A stretch of 11,570 bases of DNA from JBEAOO01 sp041164825. Lineage in GTDB: Bacteria > Pseudomonadota > Gammaproteobacteria > Burkholderiales > Burkholderiaceae_C. The DNA lies in assembly GCA_041164825.1 (NCBI GenBank), contig JBEAOO010000170.1, forward strand, positions 1-11,570. The letters run 5' to 3'. Positions 5,551 to 11,570 of this stretch are shown here, in pieces. The position numbers and the translations under genes are program-made. The notes under the pieces are model-generated. The model made no database searches. It saw only the letters and a program-made list of their open reading frames with translations, and was not told where the DNA came from. Within the stretch, counting starts at the first letter, position 1; every line of letters starts with the position of its first letter.

Positions 5551-6747
5551 TCACTCGGTGATGTGAAACTGATCCAGGAACTCGGTCTTCATCGTCAAGC
5601 CCAGGCCCGGCACATCGTCGCGCAGCTGCACAAAACCGTTCTCCGCCACCGGCTCGCCGTCGAAGATGTAATAGAACAGCTCGTTGCCCACTTCCACATC
5701 GAACATTGGGAAGTACTCGCTCATGGGGCAGTTCAGGCTGCTCATGGTGAGGTGGTAGTTGTGCATCTGGCCGGCGTGCGGGATCACCGGCACGCTGTAG
5801 GCCTCGCACAGCGCGTTGATCTTGTGCGCCATGGTGATGCCACCGACGCGGTTGGTGTCGTACTGCACCACGCTCACCGCCTTGCGGTCGAGCAGCTGCT
5901 TGAAGCCGTAGAGGCTGAACTCGTGCTCGCCGCCCGAGATGGGGATGCTGGTGAGCTGGTTGAGTTCGGCGTAACCGTCGATGTCGTCGGCGATCACGGG
6001 TTCTTCCAGCCAACGCGGCTGGTACTTCTCCAGCTTGGGCAGGATGCGCTTGGCGTACTCCAGGTTCCAGCCCATGTAGCACTCGAGCATCAGGTCGTTG
6101 TCGTAGCCGATCACTTCGCGCACGGCTTCAACCGACTTCAGGTTCTCCACCACGCCCTGCTGGCCATGCTGCGGGCCGTAGCCAAAGCGCATCTTGAAGG
6201 CGCGGAAGCCCTGGTCAACAAACTTCTGCGCCTCGGCCTGCATCTCTTTGAGGTCGGTGCGGTAGAGCTTGCTGTAGTAGCAGGGGATCTTCTCTTTGGT
6301 GCGGCCGCCGAGCAGCTTGAACACCGGTTGGTTGACGCTCTTGCCGAGGATGTCCCAGATGGCGATGTCGACCGCCGAGATCGCGGCCATGCCCACGCCC
6401 TTGCGGCCCCAGGCGTGCGTGGCGCGGTACATGCGCTGGTTGAGGTACTCGTAGTCCCACGGGTCTTGGCCGATCACCAGCGGCGCCAGGTACTCGTCGA
6501 TGATGGCCTTGGCGATCTTGGGTGCCAGCGCCACATTGCCAAGGCCAACGATGCCGTCATCGGTCTCCACCTCGACCACGGTCCAGCCGTGGAAGCGGAA
6601 GGTGTTCATGGTGTCGCTGCCGGCAGCGTGGGCGTTGGCGCGGTTGTCGTACACCAGGTCCATCGCGTTGGAGCAGAAGTTGCCCTGCGGCGGCACGGTC
6701 TTGCCCTTCCATTCGAAGACGCGGGCGCGGACGGATTTGATTTTCAT
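5551..6747 (-). CDS. Enolase-superfamily sugar-acid dehydratase, probably L-lyxonate dehydratase (RhmD-related)
   Basis: A 398-residue Mg-dependent enzyme of the mandelate racemase subgroup that removes water from an acid sugar to give a 2-keto-3-deoxy acid. An N-terminal capping domain (about 1-135) precedes the barrel. Visible active-site residues are K185-x-R187 ('AFKMRFG'), metal ligands E222 ('MLECYMG'), E248 or E249 ('WLEEP') and E274 ('SGGEHE'), then the dyad D297 ('QYDTNRVGG') and H324 ('IPHAGQ'). Automated tools may call this L-rhamnonate dehydratase. The KxR motif, the 137-residue spacing from R187 to H324 and the downstream keto-deoxy-pentonate dehydratase favour L-lyxonate dehydratase, reported with Arg179 and His316 in the Labrenzia enzyme. 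L-Arabinonate is also possible because it yields the same product. The ATG at 6747 has GAGGAG (6762-6757) 9 bases upstream, overlapping the end of the preceding gene. An upstream extension of the frame is ignored. Confidence 0.88.
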   Translation of the reverse strand: MKIKSVRARVFEWKGKTVPPQGNFCSNAMDLVYDNRANAHAAGSDTMNTFRFHGWTVVEVETDDGIVGLGNVALAPKIAKAIIDEYLAPLVIGQDPWDYEYLNQRMYRATHAWGRKGVGMAAISAVDIAIWDILGKSVNQPVFKLLGGRTKEKIPCYYSKLYRTDLKEMQAEAQKFVDQGFRAFKMRFGYGPQHGQQGVVENLKSVEAVREVIGYDNDLMLECYMGWNLEYAKRILPKLEKYQPRWLEEPVIADDIDGYAELNQLTSIPISGGEHEFSLYGFKQLLDRKAVSVVQYDTNRVGGITMAHKINALCEAYSVPVIPHAGQMHNYHLTMSSLNCPMSEYFPMFDVEVGNELFYYIFDGEPVAENGFVQLRDDVPGLGLTMKTEFLDQFHITE

Positions 6748-6756
6748 GGTGGGTTG

Positions 6757-6762
6757 CTCCTC
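6757..6762 (-). promoter_or_regulatory. Ribosome binding site of the enolase-family dehydratase
   Basis: GAGGAG on the minus strand lies 9 bases before the ATG at 6747. Its first bases overlap the TGA of the PdxA-like gene (6763-6761). This fixes the start and suggests coupled translation of the two genes. Confidence 0.7.
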
Positions 6763-7837
6763 AGGACAGGGAAGAAGGCGGGGAAGACGCCGTGGTCGCA
6801 GCGGCACCAAACAGGCTGTCGCCCGAGCGGTAGGTGCGGCCCATGCGGCAGGCGATCTGGAAGGCGTTGGCGGTGGCGTCCACATTGGCGCGGCCCAGGC
6901 CGGCAATGTCGTAGGCCGTGCCGTGCGCCGGCGTGGTGATGGGGATGGGCAGGCCGCCTTGCACGGTCACGCCCTTGGAGAAGCCGAGCAGCTTGATGGC
7001 GATCTGGCCTTGGTCGTGATACATGGTGACCACGGCATCGAGCTCGCCATCGCGCGCCTTCAAGAAGATGGTGTCGGCCGGGAAGGGGCCCACCACCGGC
7101 AGGCCTTGCGCCACCAGCTGCGCCACGGCGGGCGCGATGATGTCGATCTCCTCGCGGCCGCAGGTGCCGCCATCGCCGTTGTGCGGGTTGAAGCCGGCCA
7201 CGGCCACACGCGGTGCGGCCACGCCATTGGCTTGCAGCGAGTGGTAGATGAGGCTGGCGGCGGCCACGATGCGCTCCACGCTCAGCAGGCCTGCGGCCTC
7301 TTTGAGCGGCACGTGCGAGGACACGCGCGAGGTCCACAAATCGCCCAGGGTGTTGAACTCGCAGAAGTAGCTCGTCACGCCCAAGTGCTCGGCAAAGTGG
7401 TGCAGTTCGTCCTCGTGCTTCAGGCCGCCCTGCTTCATCGCGAACTTGTTGAGCGGCGCGAAGCAGATGGCATCGATCTCGCGACGGCTGGCCGCGTCCA
7501 TGCAGCGGTCGAGCACGGCCAGCACCGAGCGGCCACCGGCTGCTTCGGCCTGGCCGCGGTGCACCTGCTCGGGCGCCACGGTGTCCACTGCCAGGAAGGC
7601 GGGCGTGCCCGCGTTGGCGCGGCCGCGCACCTCGGCCAGCGAGGCCACCGGCGTGGTCGCCACCGTGAGGCCGGCCACGCGCTGGCCCTCGGCCCACAGC
7701 CAGGGGTCGCCCACCAGCACCACATTGGCTTGGGCCACCAGGTCGGCGCGTGCCAGCAGGCGGGCGATCAGCTCGGCACCGATGCCGGCCGGGTCGCCCA
7801 GGGTCAGCGCCACCACCGGCACTTGTGTGTTGTTCAT
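6761..7837 (-). CDS. PdxA-family NAD-dependent dehydrogenase (substrate unclear)
   Basis: A 358-residue cytoplasmic dehydrogenase of the PdxA family, whose founder oxidises and decarboxylates 4-phospho-hydroxythreonine. Family motifs are present: 'LTLGDPAGIG' (11-20), 'NPHNGDGG' (217-224), 'GPFPADTIF' (250-258), 'MYHDQGQIAIK' (272-282) and 'HGTAYDIAG' (305-313). The likely metal ligands are H175 ('SSHVPLKE'), H274 and H305. The GHTE motif that binds substrate in PdxA is missing; the corresponding stretch reads 'LKHEDELHHFAEHL' (139-152). This points to a different substrate. Relatives include PdxA2, which oxidises phosphorylated threonates made by a DUF1537 kinase, and TphB, which oxidises an unphosphorylated diol acid. 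No kinase is present here. The ATG at 7837 has AGAGGA 5 bases upstream. It lies 13 bases before the enolase-family gene and 44 after the Bug gene, so it belongs to the operon. Its step in the pathway is unknown. Confidence 0.82.
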   Translation of the reverse strand: MNNTQVPVVALTLGDPAGIGAELIARLLARADLVAQANVVLVGDPWLWAEGQRVAGLTVATTPVASLAEVRGRANAGTPAFLAVDTVAPEQVHRGQAEAAGGRSVLAVLDRCMDAASRREIDAICFAPLNKFAMKQGGLKHEDELHHFAEHLGVTSYFCEFNTLGDLWTSRVSSHVPLKEAAGLLSVERIVAAASLIYHSLQANGVAAPRVAVAGFNPHNGDGGTCGREEIDIIAPAVAQLVAQGLPVVGPFPADTIFLKARDGELDAVVTMYHDQGQIAIKLLGFSKGVTVQGGLPIPITTPAHGTAYDIAGLGRANVDATANAFQIACRMGRTYRSGDSLFGAAATTASSPPSSLS

Positions 7838-7842
7838 GTCAG

Positions 7843-7848
7843 TCCTCT
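7843..7848 (-). promoter_or_regulatory. Ribosome binding site of the PdxA-like gene
   Basis: AGAGGA on the minus strand lies 5 bases before the ATG at 7837. This favours that start over the in-frame codon 48 bases upstream. Confidence 0.65.
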
Positions 7849-7881
7849 CTGAAGGTTGTGGAGACCAGGCGCGGTGCGCGC

Positions 7882-8853
7882 TCAATCGGCCTTGATGCCG
7901 CGCTTCTTGATCAGCTCGGCGTAGCGCTTGTTCTCAGCCCCATGGAAGGCCTGGAACTGCGCCGGGGTCAGCGGCGTCAGGTCGGCGCCGATGTTGGCCA
8001 GGCGGGTCTTGGTGTCGGGCTGCGTGAGGATCTTGCTGACCTCCTCGGCCACGCGCTGCTGCACCGCCTTGGGCGTGGCGGCGGGCATGTAGATGCCGTA
8101 CCAGGCGCTCATCTCCACGCCCTTCACGCCCGCTTCGGCCAGCGTCGGCACGTTGGGCAGCTCGGGATTGCGGGCGGCGGCGCACACGGCCAGCGCGCGC
8201 AGTTTGCCGTTCTTGATGTGCGGCATCACCGAGGCCAAGGTGTCAAAGCTCATCTGCACCTGGCCGGCCATCAGGTCGACCAGCGCCGGGCCCGAGCCAC
8301 GGTAAGGGATGTGCACGGTGGCGGCACCCGTGGCGTCTTCAAACAACTCACCAGCGATGTGCTGGGTGCTGCCATTGCCCGAGGAGGCGTAGTTGATCGC
8401 GCCCGGCTGCTTGCGCGCTGCGGCCACCAGATCGGCCACGGTTTTGTAGGGCGAGCTCGCACTCACCACCAGCACATTGGGCACCGCGCCCACATAGGCC
8501 ACGGGCACGAGGTCGCGGTCGTTGTCGTACGCCAGCTTGATCAGGTGCGGCGCGATCGCGTGCGCGGTTGACACGCCCATCACCATCGTGTGGCCGTCGG
8601 TGGACTTGGCCACCACGTCGGCGGCCAGCGTGTTGGAGGCACCGGGGCGGTTCTCCACCACCACGGTGGTCTTCAGGGCCGGGCCGAGCTTGTCGGCCAC
8701 CGCGCGCGCCATCGCGTCGGTGCCGCCGCCGGGGCTGGAGCCCACCAGCATGCGCAGGGGCTGGCTGGGCCAGGCGGGGGTTTGGGCCAGGGCGGGTGCA
8801 GCGGCCGTCAGGCTGAGCAGCAGGGCGGCCACGGCGCGCAGGAGTCGGGTCAT
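7882..8853 (-). CDS. Bug-family (TctC-like) periplasmic substrate-binding protein
   Basis: A 323-residue periplasmic binding protein of the Bug/TctC type, which normally captures carboxylic acids for tripartite tricarboxylate transporters. A Sec signal peptide is visible: 'MTRLLRAVAALLL' and cleavage probably after 'APALA' (about residue 23). The mature part starts 'QTPAWPSQPLRMLV' and shows the family landmarks 'PGGGTDAMARAVADKL' (41-56), 'VVENRPGASN' (65-74) and 'IPYRGSGPALVDLMAGQ' in the middle. Bug proteins are very numerous in Comamonadaceae and often lack partner genes; no TctA or TctB membrane gene is in this window. Its ligand is probably an organic or sugar acid linked to the neighbouring enzymes (inference). 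The ATG at 8853 is chosen because the signal peptide begins there; the Shine-Dalgarno is weak. It lies 106 bases after the ABC binding-protein gene. Confidence 0.9.
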   Translation of the reverse strand: MTRLLRAVAALLLSLTAAAPALAQTPAWPSQPLRMLVGSSPGGGTDAMARAVADKLGPALKTTVVVENRPGASNTLAADVVAKSTDGHTMVMGVSTAHAIAPHLIKLAYDNDRDLVPVAYVGAVPNVLVVSASSPYKTVADLVAAARKQPGAINYASSGNGSTQHIAGELFEDATGAATVHIPYRGSGPALVDLMAGQVQMSFDTLASVMPHIKNGKLRALAVCAAARNPELPNVPTLAEAGVKGVEMSAWYGIYMPAATPKAVQQRVAEEVSKILTQPDTKTRLANIGADLTPLTPAQFQAFHGAENKRYAELIKKRGIKAD

Positions 8854-8906
8854 GGGGAGGTCTTCTCGTGTGTGCGTGAGGTGTGCGAGCGGCAGGCGCG
8901 GGGGCC

Positions 8907-8928
8907 GAACGCCAGCGTTCACACGCTG
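8907..8928 (-). repeat. Two overlapping, mutually exclusive inverted repeats in the operon
   Basis: The 106-base gap between the ABC binding-protein gene and the Bug gene holds GAACGC-CA-GCGTTC (8907-8920) and CAGCGT-TCAC-ACGCTG (8913-8928). Both are perfect 6-base stems and they share 8 bases, so the RNA can form only one at a time. They could protect the upstream message from decay or modulate downstream expression. Function is inferred from position only. Confidence 0.4.
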
Positions 8929-8959
8929 CGCATTCGACCGCTGCACTCAGGCGCTCAAA

Positions 8960-10066
8960 TCACTTGCCCCAGATGGTTTTGTACTGGTTGCGGTAGCCGT
9001 TGTCCGGGTCGAACAGGTTCTTCGGACCACCGTCCTTGCCCACGTTCTCGGCCGTCACCAGGTGCACCTTGGGGATGTAGCCCGACCACGGGGCCTTGGC
9101 AAACGCGCGGTTGAGCTCGTCCACGATCTGCCAGCCTTGCATGTTGAGCGGCTCGGGCACCGTGCCAGCCTGGTAGCGCTTGCCGCGGATGCGTTGGTAA
9201 GCGGCTTCCGAGCCGTCACCGGCCGACACCGCTTTCGGACCCCCGTCGCCCTTCTTGCCCGCGGCTTGCAGCGAGGGGCCCATGAAGTCGAAGTACAGGT
9301 CGTTGATGGCCAGCGAGTGGGTCCACTTGTCGCCAAAGCGTTGCAGCAGCGAGGTGGTGAGCTGCGGCATGCGGGTCGAGCTCTCGGCGATCGGGCTGTC
9401 TTCGAAGCTCAGCACCGTGCAGCCGCCGCACTTCTTGATCACGGCCTCCATGGCGCGCGCCTTGTAGACGGCGATCGCGTACTGCGAGTCGGTGAAGATC
9501 ACCACGCCGGCCTTGCCGCCGGAGTCGGCCACGGCCCACAGGGCGGCGGCTTCCGACACGTCGTCGGCGGTGGTGGTCACGTTGGCGAACAAACCTGCCG
9601 CGGTGTTGGGGCCCGGCTTTTCGCCCGAGTGCCAGCCCACCAGCGGCACGCCGGCCTTGGCCGCGTTGGCGAAGGCGGTCTTTTGTTCGGTGGTGTCAAA
9701 ACCACCCACCACGATGCCGGCCGGCTTGAGCGCCAGGGCCTGGTTGAGTGCGGCGGTGCGGGCGCTGACGCTGCCTTGGCCGTCGATCACGCGCACCGTC
9801 CAGCCAATGGTCTTGCCGGCTTCTTCCACGCCTTTGGACACGCCCAAGATGCCGCCATTCTTCAGGTCGGCAGCGACGAACACGATGGTCTTGGCGGCGG
9901 CGGCCTTGGGGCCGGCCGTGGGGCCGTCCCACTGCTCTTTGGACATGGTGGCGGTGGCCACTTTTTGCTTGGCCATGTCGAGGAAGTCATCGGCGTGGGC
10001 GGTGCCCAGGGTGCTGGCCAACACGGCCAGGGCCAGCAGGTGGCGGCGGGCGGGGAATCGGGTCAT
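8960..10066 (-). CDS. Periplasmic sugar-binding protein of an ABC transporter (RbsB-like, Peripla_BP_4 type)
   Basis: A 368-residue periplasmic ligand-binding protein for a ribose-type ABC transporter. The signal peptide is 'MTRFPARRHLLALAVLA' with cleavage probably after 'GTAHA' (about residue 25). The first lobe begins 'TIVFVAADLKNGGILGVSKG' (60-79), the usual start of the RbsB-like fold. 'PAGIVVGGFDT' and 'AGVPLVGWHSGEKPG' follow as the next strand-helix units. A CGGC pair in the middle ('KKCGGCTVL') is unusual and might form a disulfide. The protein is longer than RbsB (about 296) because of N-terminal and C-terminal extensions. The ATG at 10066 has GGAG 6 bases upstream; the other in-frame ATG at 10078 overlaps this site and is less likely. 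It follows the permease gene by 56 bases. The ligand is unknown; a pentonate or pentose is suggested by the downstream enzymes. Confidence 0.88.
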   Translation of the reverse strand: MTRFPARRHLLALAVLASTLGTAHADDFLDMAKQKVATATMSKEQWDGPTAGPKAAAAKTIVFVAADLKNGGILGVSKGVEEAGKTIGWTVRVIDGQGSVSARTAALNQALALKPAGIVVGGFDTTEQKTAFANAAKAGVPLVGWHSGEKPGPNTAAGLFANVTTTADDVSEAAALWAVADSGGKAGVVIFTDSQYAIAVYKARAMEAVIKKCGGCTVLSFEDSPIAESSTRMPQLTTSLLQRFGDKWTHSLAINDLYFDFMGPSLQAAGKKGDGGPKAVSAGDGSEAAYQRIRGKRYQAGTVPEPLNMQGWQIVDELNRAFAKAPWSGYIPKVHLVTAENVGKDGGPKNLFDPDNGYRNQYKTIWGK

Positions 10067-10090
10067 GTCTGTCTCCATCACGTTGTTGAA

Positions 10091-10106
10091 GCTGATCGAA
10101 CTCAGC
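10091..10106 (-). repeat. Small inverted repeat between permease and binding-protein genes
   Basis: GCTGA-TCGAAC-TCAGC lies in the 56-base gap before the binding-protein gene. Binding proteins are often made in excess over their permease, and a hairpin here could contribute. The stem is only 5 bases, so this is weak. Confidence 0.2.
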
Positions 10107-10122
10107 GGGGTGCCGTTCGGGT

Positions 10123-11220
10123 TCACGGCTTGGGGGAAAGGGTGTGGGTTGAAGCGGACGGGGCGTCGGCCAACTGGCGCTCGGCGATGCGGCGCTTGAT
10201 CGACACATTGCGGCGTTGCTGCGCCCAGCCGGCGATGCCAATGGACACGAGCAGGGTCAGGCCATTGAACAGCGGCTCGACATAGAAGGCGCCGCCAAAC
10301 TGCTGAATGCCCGAGATGCCGATGGCGAGAATCGCCACGCCCACCAAGGTGCCCCAGACATTGACCCGGCCCGGCCGGATGGTGGTGGAGCCCAGGAAGG
10401 CGCCCACCAAAGCCGGCAGCAAAAATTCGAGGCCGACGCTGGCCTGGCCGATCTGCAGCCGCGAGGCGAGCATCACGCCGGCAAAACCCGACAGCGCACC
10501 GGAGGCGATGAACGCGCCCATCACGTGCTTGCGCACCGCGATGCCGTTGAGCTGCGCTGCCTTGGGGTTGGCGCCAATCACATACAGCGCGCGGCCCAGC
10601 GGCGTGAACTCGGTGGCCAGCCACAGCGCCACGCTGACGATCAACACGTAGAAGGCGCCAATCGGCAGGCCCAAAAAGTTGCCGCCCGCGATGTCGGTGA
10701 ACCCTTCGGGCAACTCGCCCACCACCTGGCGGCCGCCGCTGTGCCACAGGGCCACCGCGTAAATCACCGTGCCGGTGCCGAGCGTGGCGATGAAGGAGTC
10801 GATCTGCACCAGCTCCACCAGCAGGCCGTTGAGCACACCAAACAACGCCGCGCACAGCACCACGATCACCACCGCCACGGGCCAAGGCAGGCCCAGTTGG
10901 GTTTGCAGGCTGATGGCCAGGATGTGCCAGAGCACGATGCCGTAGCCCACGGTCAAATCGATCTTGCCGGTGATCATCGGGATGGTGGCGGCCAGCGCCA
11001 GCAGCGCGATCACCGACTTGTCGGCCAAGATGGCGCGCAGGTTGAACAAGGTCGGGAAGGTGTCGGGCAGCATCACCGAAAACAGCAGGCCGAGCGCCAC
11101 GGTGAGCATCACCAGGCCATACACCGGCACGGCGCGCGCGATGCGCTGGCCGATGGAAACAGCGTCGCCGTCGAGCGAGCGGTCCGGCTCCAAGGCCGTG
11201 GATTTGATGGATGCGGTCAT
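10123..11220 (-). CDS. Sugar ABC transporter permease (RbsC-like, BPD_transp_2)
   Basis: A 365-residue inner-membrane permease of the ribose/xylose type. After a charged N-terminus (about 1-28) many hydrophobic segments follow, for example 'VYGLVMLTVALGLLFSVML' and 'PVAVVIVVLCAALFGVLNGL'; I estimate 8-10 membrane helices. The family landmarks 'TIPMITGKIDLTVGYGIVLW' (about 99-118), 'FIATLGTGTVIYAVAL' and the cytoplasmic coupling loop 'GANPKAAQLNGIAVRKH' are clear. The C-terminus is a polar cytoplasmic tail. Its ATG overlaps the stop of the upstream ATPase gene as ATGA, and AGGAG lies 8 bases before it, so the two are translationally coupled. With the ATPase and the binding protein it makes a complete importer. 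Substrate is not readable from the sequence. Confidence 0.93.
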   Translation of the reverse strand: MTASIKSTALEPDRSLDGDAVSIGQRIARAVPVYGLVMLTVALGLLFSVMLPDTFPTLFNLRAILADKSVIALLALAATIPMITGKIDLTVGYGIVLWHILAISLQTQLGLPWPVAVVIVVLCAALFGVLNGLLVELVQIDSFIATLGTGTVIYAVALWHSGGRQVVGELPEGFTDIAGGNFLGLPIGAFYVLIVSVALWLATEFTPLGRALYVIGANPKAAQLNGIAVRKHVMGAFIASGALSGFAGVMLASRLQIGQASVGLEFLLPALVGAFLGSTTIRPGRVNVWGTLVGVAILAIGISGIQQFGGAFYVEPLFNGLTLLVSIGIAGWAQQRRNVSIKRRIAERQLADAPSASTHTLSPKP

Positions 11221-11570
11221 GCGTGGATCTCCTGTGTGTCTTGTGCTTCTTGTGCGTGTGCATTCGCGGCGTGGGCACTGCCACCGGCGGCCAGCGCCAG
11301 CAGGTGCCCCACGGTGATGTCGTCGCCAGTGAGCTCGGCGGCAATCAGGCCGTCGCGAAACACCAGCACGCGGTTGCAGACCGTGGCCACTTCTTCAAAA
11401 TCGGTGGACACCACCACCAGGGCAGTGCCGGCTTCGGCGCGCTGGCGCAGCACGCCGTAGATCTGCCGCTTGGCGCCCACGTCGACGCCGGCCGTGGGCT
11501 CTTCCAGCACCACCAGCGGTTTGTCGAGGTGGAACCAGCGCGCCAGCACCACCTTCTGCTGGTTGCCGCC
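11217..11570 (-). CDS. Sugar ABC transporter ATP-binding protein, C-terminal end (RbsA-like, partial)
   Basis: Only the last 117 residues are inside the window; the gene continues past the right edge. They belong to the second nucleotide-binding domain of a duplicated sugar-import ATPase (RbsA/XylG/MglA type). The signature motif ends at the edge as 'GGNQQK'. Walker B follows as 'PLVVLEEPTAGVDVGAKR', where the usual LDEPT reads LEEPT, so the Walker B aspartate is a glutamate. The switch region reads 'VVSTDFEEVA'; loss of the switch histidine is usual in this second domain of RbsA-like proteins. The C-terminal 20 residues are rich in Ala, His and Gln and look like a disordered tail. The stop overlaps the permease start by four bases. 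It is likely an early gene of the operon, whose promoter is outside the window. Confidence 0.92.
   Translation of the reverse strand, partial: GGNQQKVVLARWFHLDKPLVVLEEPTAGVDVGAKRQIYGVLRQRAEAGTALVVVSTDFEEVATVCNRVLVFRDGLIAAELTGDDITVGHLLALAAGGSAHAANAHAQEAQDTQEIHA
11229..11233 (-). promoter_or_regulatory. Ribosome binding site of the permease
   Basis: AGGAG on the minus strand lies 8 bases before the permease ATG at 11220, inside the 3' end of the ATPase gene. It supports this start and translational coupling. Confidence 0.7.

Noticed and set aside
4370..5566. Plus-strand open frame of about 400 codons opposite the dehydratase
   Set aside because: It is antisense to a clear gene, is rich in Arg, His and Gln as expected from GC-rich complement frames, and shows no family motifs.
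5537..6082. Minus-strand open frame extending the keto-deoxy-pentonate dehydratase upstream by 182 codons
   Set aside because: It lies inside the enolase-family gene in another frame and its translation is low in recognisable structure; the family N-terminus starts at 5536.
8522..10285. Plus-strand open frame of 587 codons opposite the Bug and ABC binding-protein genes
   Set aside because: It is antisense to two recognised genes and has composition typical of the reverse frame of GC-rich coding DNA.
10067..11344. Minus-strand open frame extending the ABC binding protein upstream across the permease gene
   Set aside because: It is the alternative frame of the well-supported permease. The binding protein has its signal peptide and ribosome site at 10066.
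1..11570. CRISPR array, tRNA, rRNA, insertion sequence or integrase
   Set aside because: No regularly spaced repeats, no cloverleaf or rRNA-like stretch, and no transposase or integrase motifs were seen on either strand.

Overview
The window is GC-rich, densely coded DNA of Gram-negative type. The gene content fits a betaproteobacterium of the Burkholderiales, most likely Comamonadaceae: a Bug-family periplasmic binding protein, a lone XdhC, a Crp/Fnr regulator facing a hemerythrin gene, and a PdxA-like gene beside a Bug gene. This placement comes from family knowledge and general sequence style, not from a database search.

Layout from left to right. Positions 1-1198 (+) hold the 3' part of a type I restriction-modification specificity gene (hsdS), cut by the window edge. 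A spacer of about 270 bases follows. Next is xdhC (1466-2413, +), the maturation factor of xanthine dehydrogenase, with no xdhA or xdhB in view. Its 3' end overlaps by 55 bases the convergent gene for a Crp/Fnr regulator (2359-3186, -). That regulator is divergent from a hemerythrin-like HHE gene (3355-3918, +), and the region between them carries an FNR-type half-site and palindrome. A GNAT acetyltransferase (3934-4422, -) converges on the hemerythrin gene. The hemerythrin and GNAT genes share an unusual start: a -10-like xACAAT inside an inverted repeat whose last base touches the ATG, which suggests leaderless transcripts.

From 4619 to the right edge every gene lies on the minus strand and reads as one catabolic operon, transcribed right to left. 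It begins with a sugar ABC transporter: the ATPase C-terminus, cut by the edge, then a permease with a 4-base overlap, then a periplasmic binding protein. A Bug-type binding protein and a PdxA-like dehydrogenase follow. The last two genes are an enolase-superfamily sugar-acid dehydratase and a DHDPS-superfamily 2-keto-3-deoxy-pentonate dehydratase. The enolase enzyme has the KxR motif and Asp/His dyad expected of L-lyxonate dehydratase. The DHDPS member closely resembles L-2-keto-3-deoxyarabonate dehydratase.

Taken together, the inferred pathway is uptake of an L-pentonate (L-lyxonate the best guess), dehydration to L-2-keto-3-deoxypentonate, and a second dehydration to alpha-ketoglutarate semialdehyde. 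Oxidation to alpha-ketoglutarate would follow, but that dehydrogenase is not in the window. The PdxA-like enzyme has no place in this textbook route and lacks the usual substrate-binding motif of its family, so it is the most open question here.
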